Under the pieces are notes generated by a model, which was given only the letters and a program-made list of their open reading frames with translations, was not told where the DNA came from and made no database searches. Both the position numbers and the translations under genes were made by a program. Below are positions 31,972-32,058 of a stretch of 32,058 nt of DNA, piece after piece. Within the stretch, counting starts at the first letter, position 1. Each line of letters starts with the position of its first letter. Origin of the DNA: an uncultured Lachnospiraceae bacterium (GTDB taxonomy: Bacteria; Bacillota; Clostridia; Lachnospirales; Lachnospiraceae); NCBI GenBank assembly GCA_902766955.1, contig CACXFM010000106.1:1-32058 (forward strand). The letters run 5' to 3'.

Positions 31972-32044
31972 AGCTACTTCCGGGACTCGGACCCGGGACC
32001 TCCTCACTACCAATGAGGTGCGCTACCACCTGTGCCAAAGTAGC
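31972..32044 (-). tRNA. tRNA-Thr (GGT anticodon), with atypical positions
   Basis: A 73-nt cloverleaf on the minus strand. The acceptor GCTACTT pairs fully with AAGTAGC, the anticodon stem CCTCA with TGAGG around loop TTGGTAG (anticodon GGT, reading Thr ACC and ACT), and the T stem CCGGG with CCCGG. The discriminator is T, and CCA is not encoded. Two things are odd: the T loop reads TCCGAGT, so position 55 is C instead of the near-universal U, and the D stem has an A-C mismatch (positions 12 and 23). An intact terminator follows. It is either a functional but divergent tRNA-Thr or a decaying copy. Confidence 0.75.
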
Positions 32045-32058
32045 CTGCGTCAAACGCA

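Overview
The window looks like a chromosomal stretch of a GC-rich member of the Clostridia, most likely family Lachnospiraceae. The grounds are gene content and order: a clpC-radA cluster, a type 1B dihydroorotate dehydrogenase (PyrD plus PyrK), a HrcA/CIRCE heat-shock operator, rubredoxin, DUF4418 and DUF5721 proteins, strong GGAGG ribosome sites, and small proteins familiar from that family. Genus and species cannot be read from this window. No insertion sequence, prophage, CRISPR array or obvious accessory island was seen.

Layout. At 1-135 two tandem consensus promoters fire leftwards out of the window, an arrangement common ahead of rRNA or tRNA operons. At 136-2575 a minus-strand DUF4418 / FtsX-type permease / ABC ATPase unit sits back to back with a plus-strand AdaA-type regulator (2833-3417). 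From 8398 down to 3454 on the minus strand are rubredoxin, a terminator, a YtrA-type GntR regulator, clpC, an uncharacterised beta-rich protein and radA. From 19544 down to 8470 runs a long minus-strand series, pyrC-F-K-D-E, vanZ-like, small membrane protein, M29 aminopeptidase, purE-M-N-D. Most junctions overlap or are very short, so de novo pyrimidine and purine genes appear to share one transcription unit.

On the plus strand a cold-shock gene (19830-20030) follows a consensus promoter and a leader of about 130 nt. A small membrane protein, a DegV protein, htpG with CIRCE and a DUF5721 protein follow on the minus strand, then purC on the plus strand. From 28836 down to 25401 are glnS, a HAD phosphatase, an 87-residue protein and a threonine-proline-rich lipoprotein. 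The right end holds a SHOCT membrane protein, a phosphopantetheinyl transferase with a small partner, a class II aldolase and a tRNA-like gene, probably tRNA-Thr.

The strongest unexplained signal is a non-coding repeat. Two long copies (20091-20240 and 31801-31944) and one truncated copy (29741-29793) each lie between convergent genes and touch the intrinsic terminator of the minus-strand neighbour. A core of about 80 nt is nearly identical in the long copies, while the flanking hairpins differ with paired changes that preserve base pairing. Other points of interest are a CIRCE upstream of the htpG -35 box, charged insertions in HtpG, replacement of ctsR-mcsA-mcsB by a GntR gene ahead of clpC, and the pyr-pur run with almost no leader.
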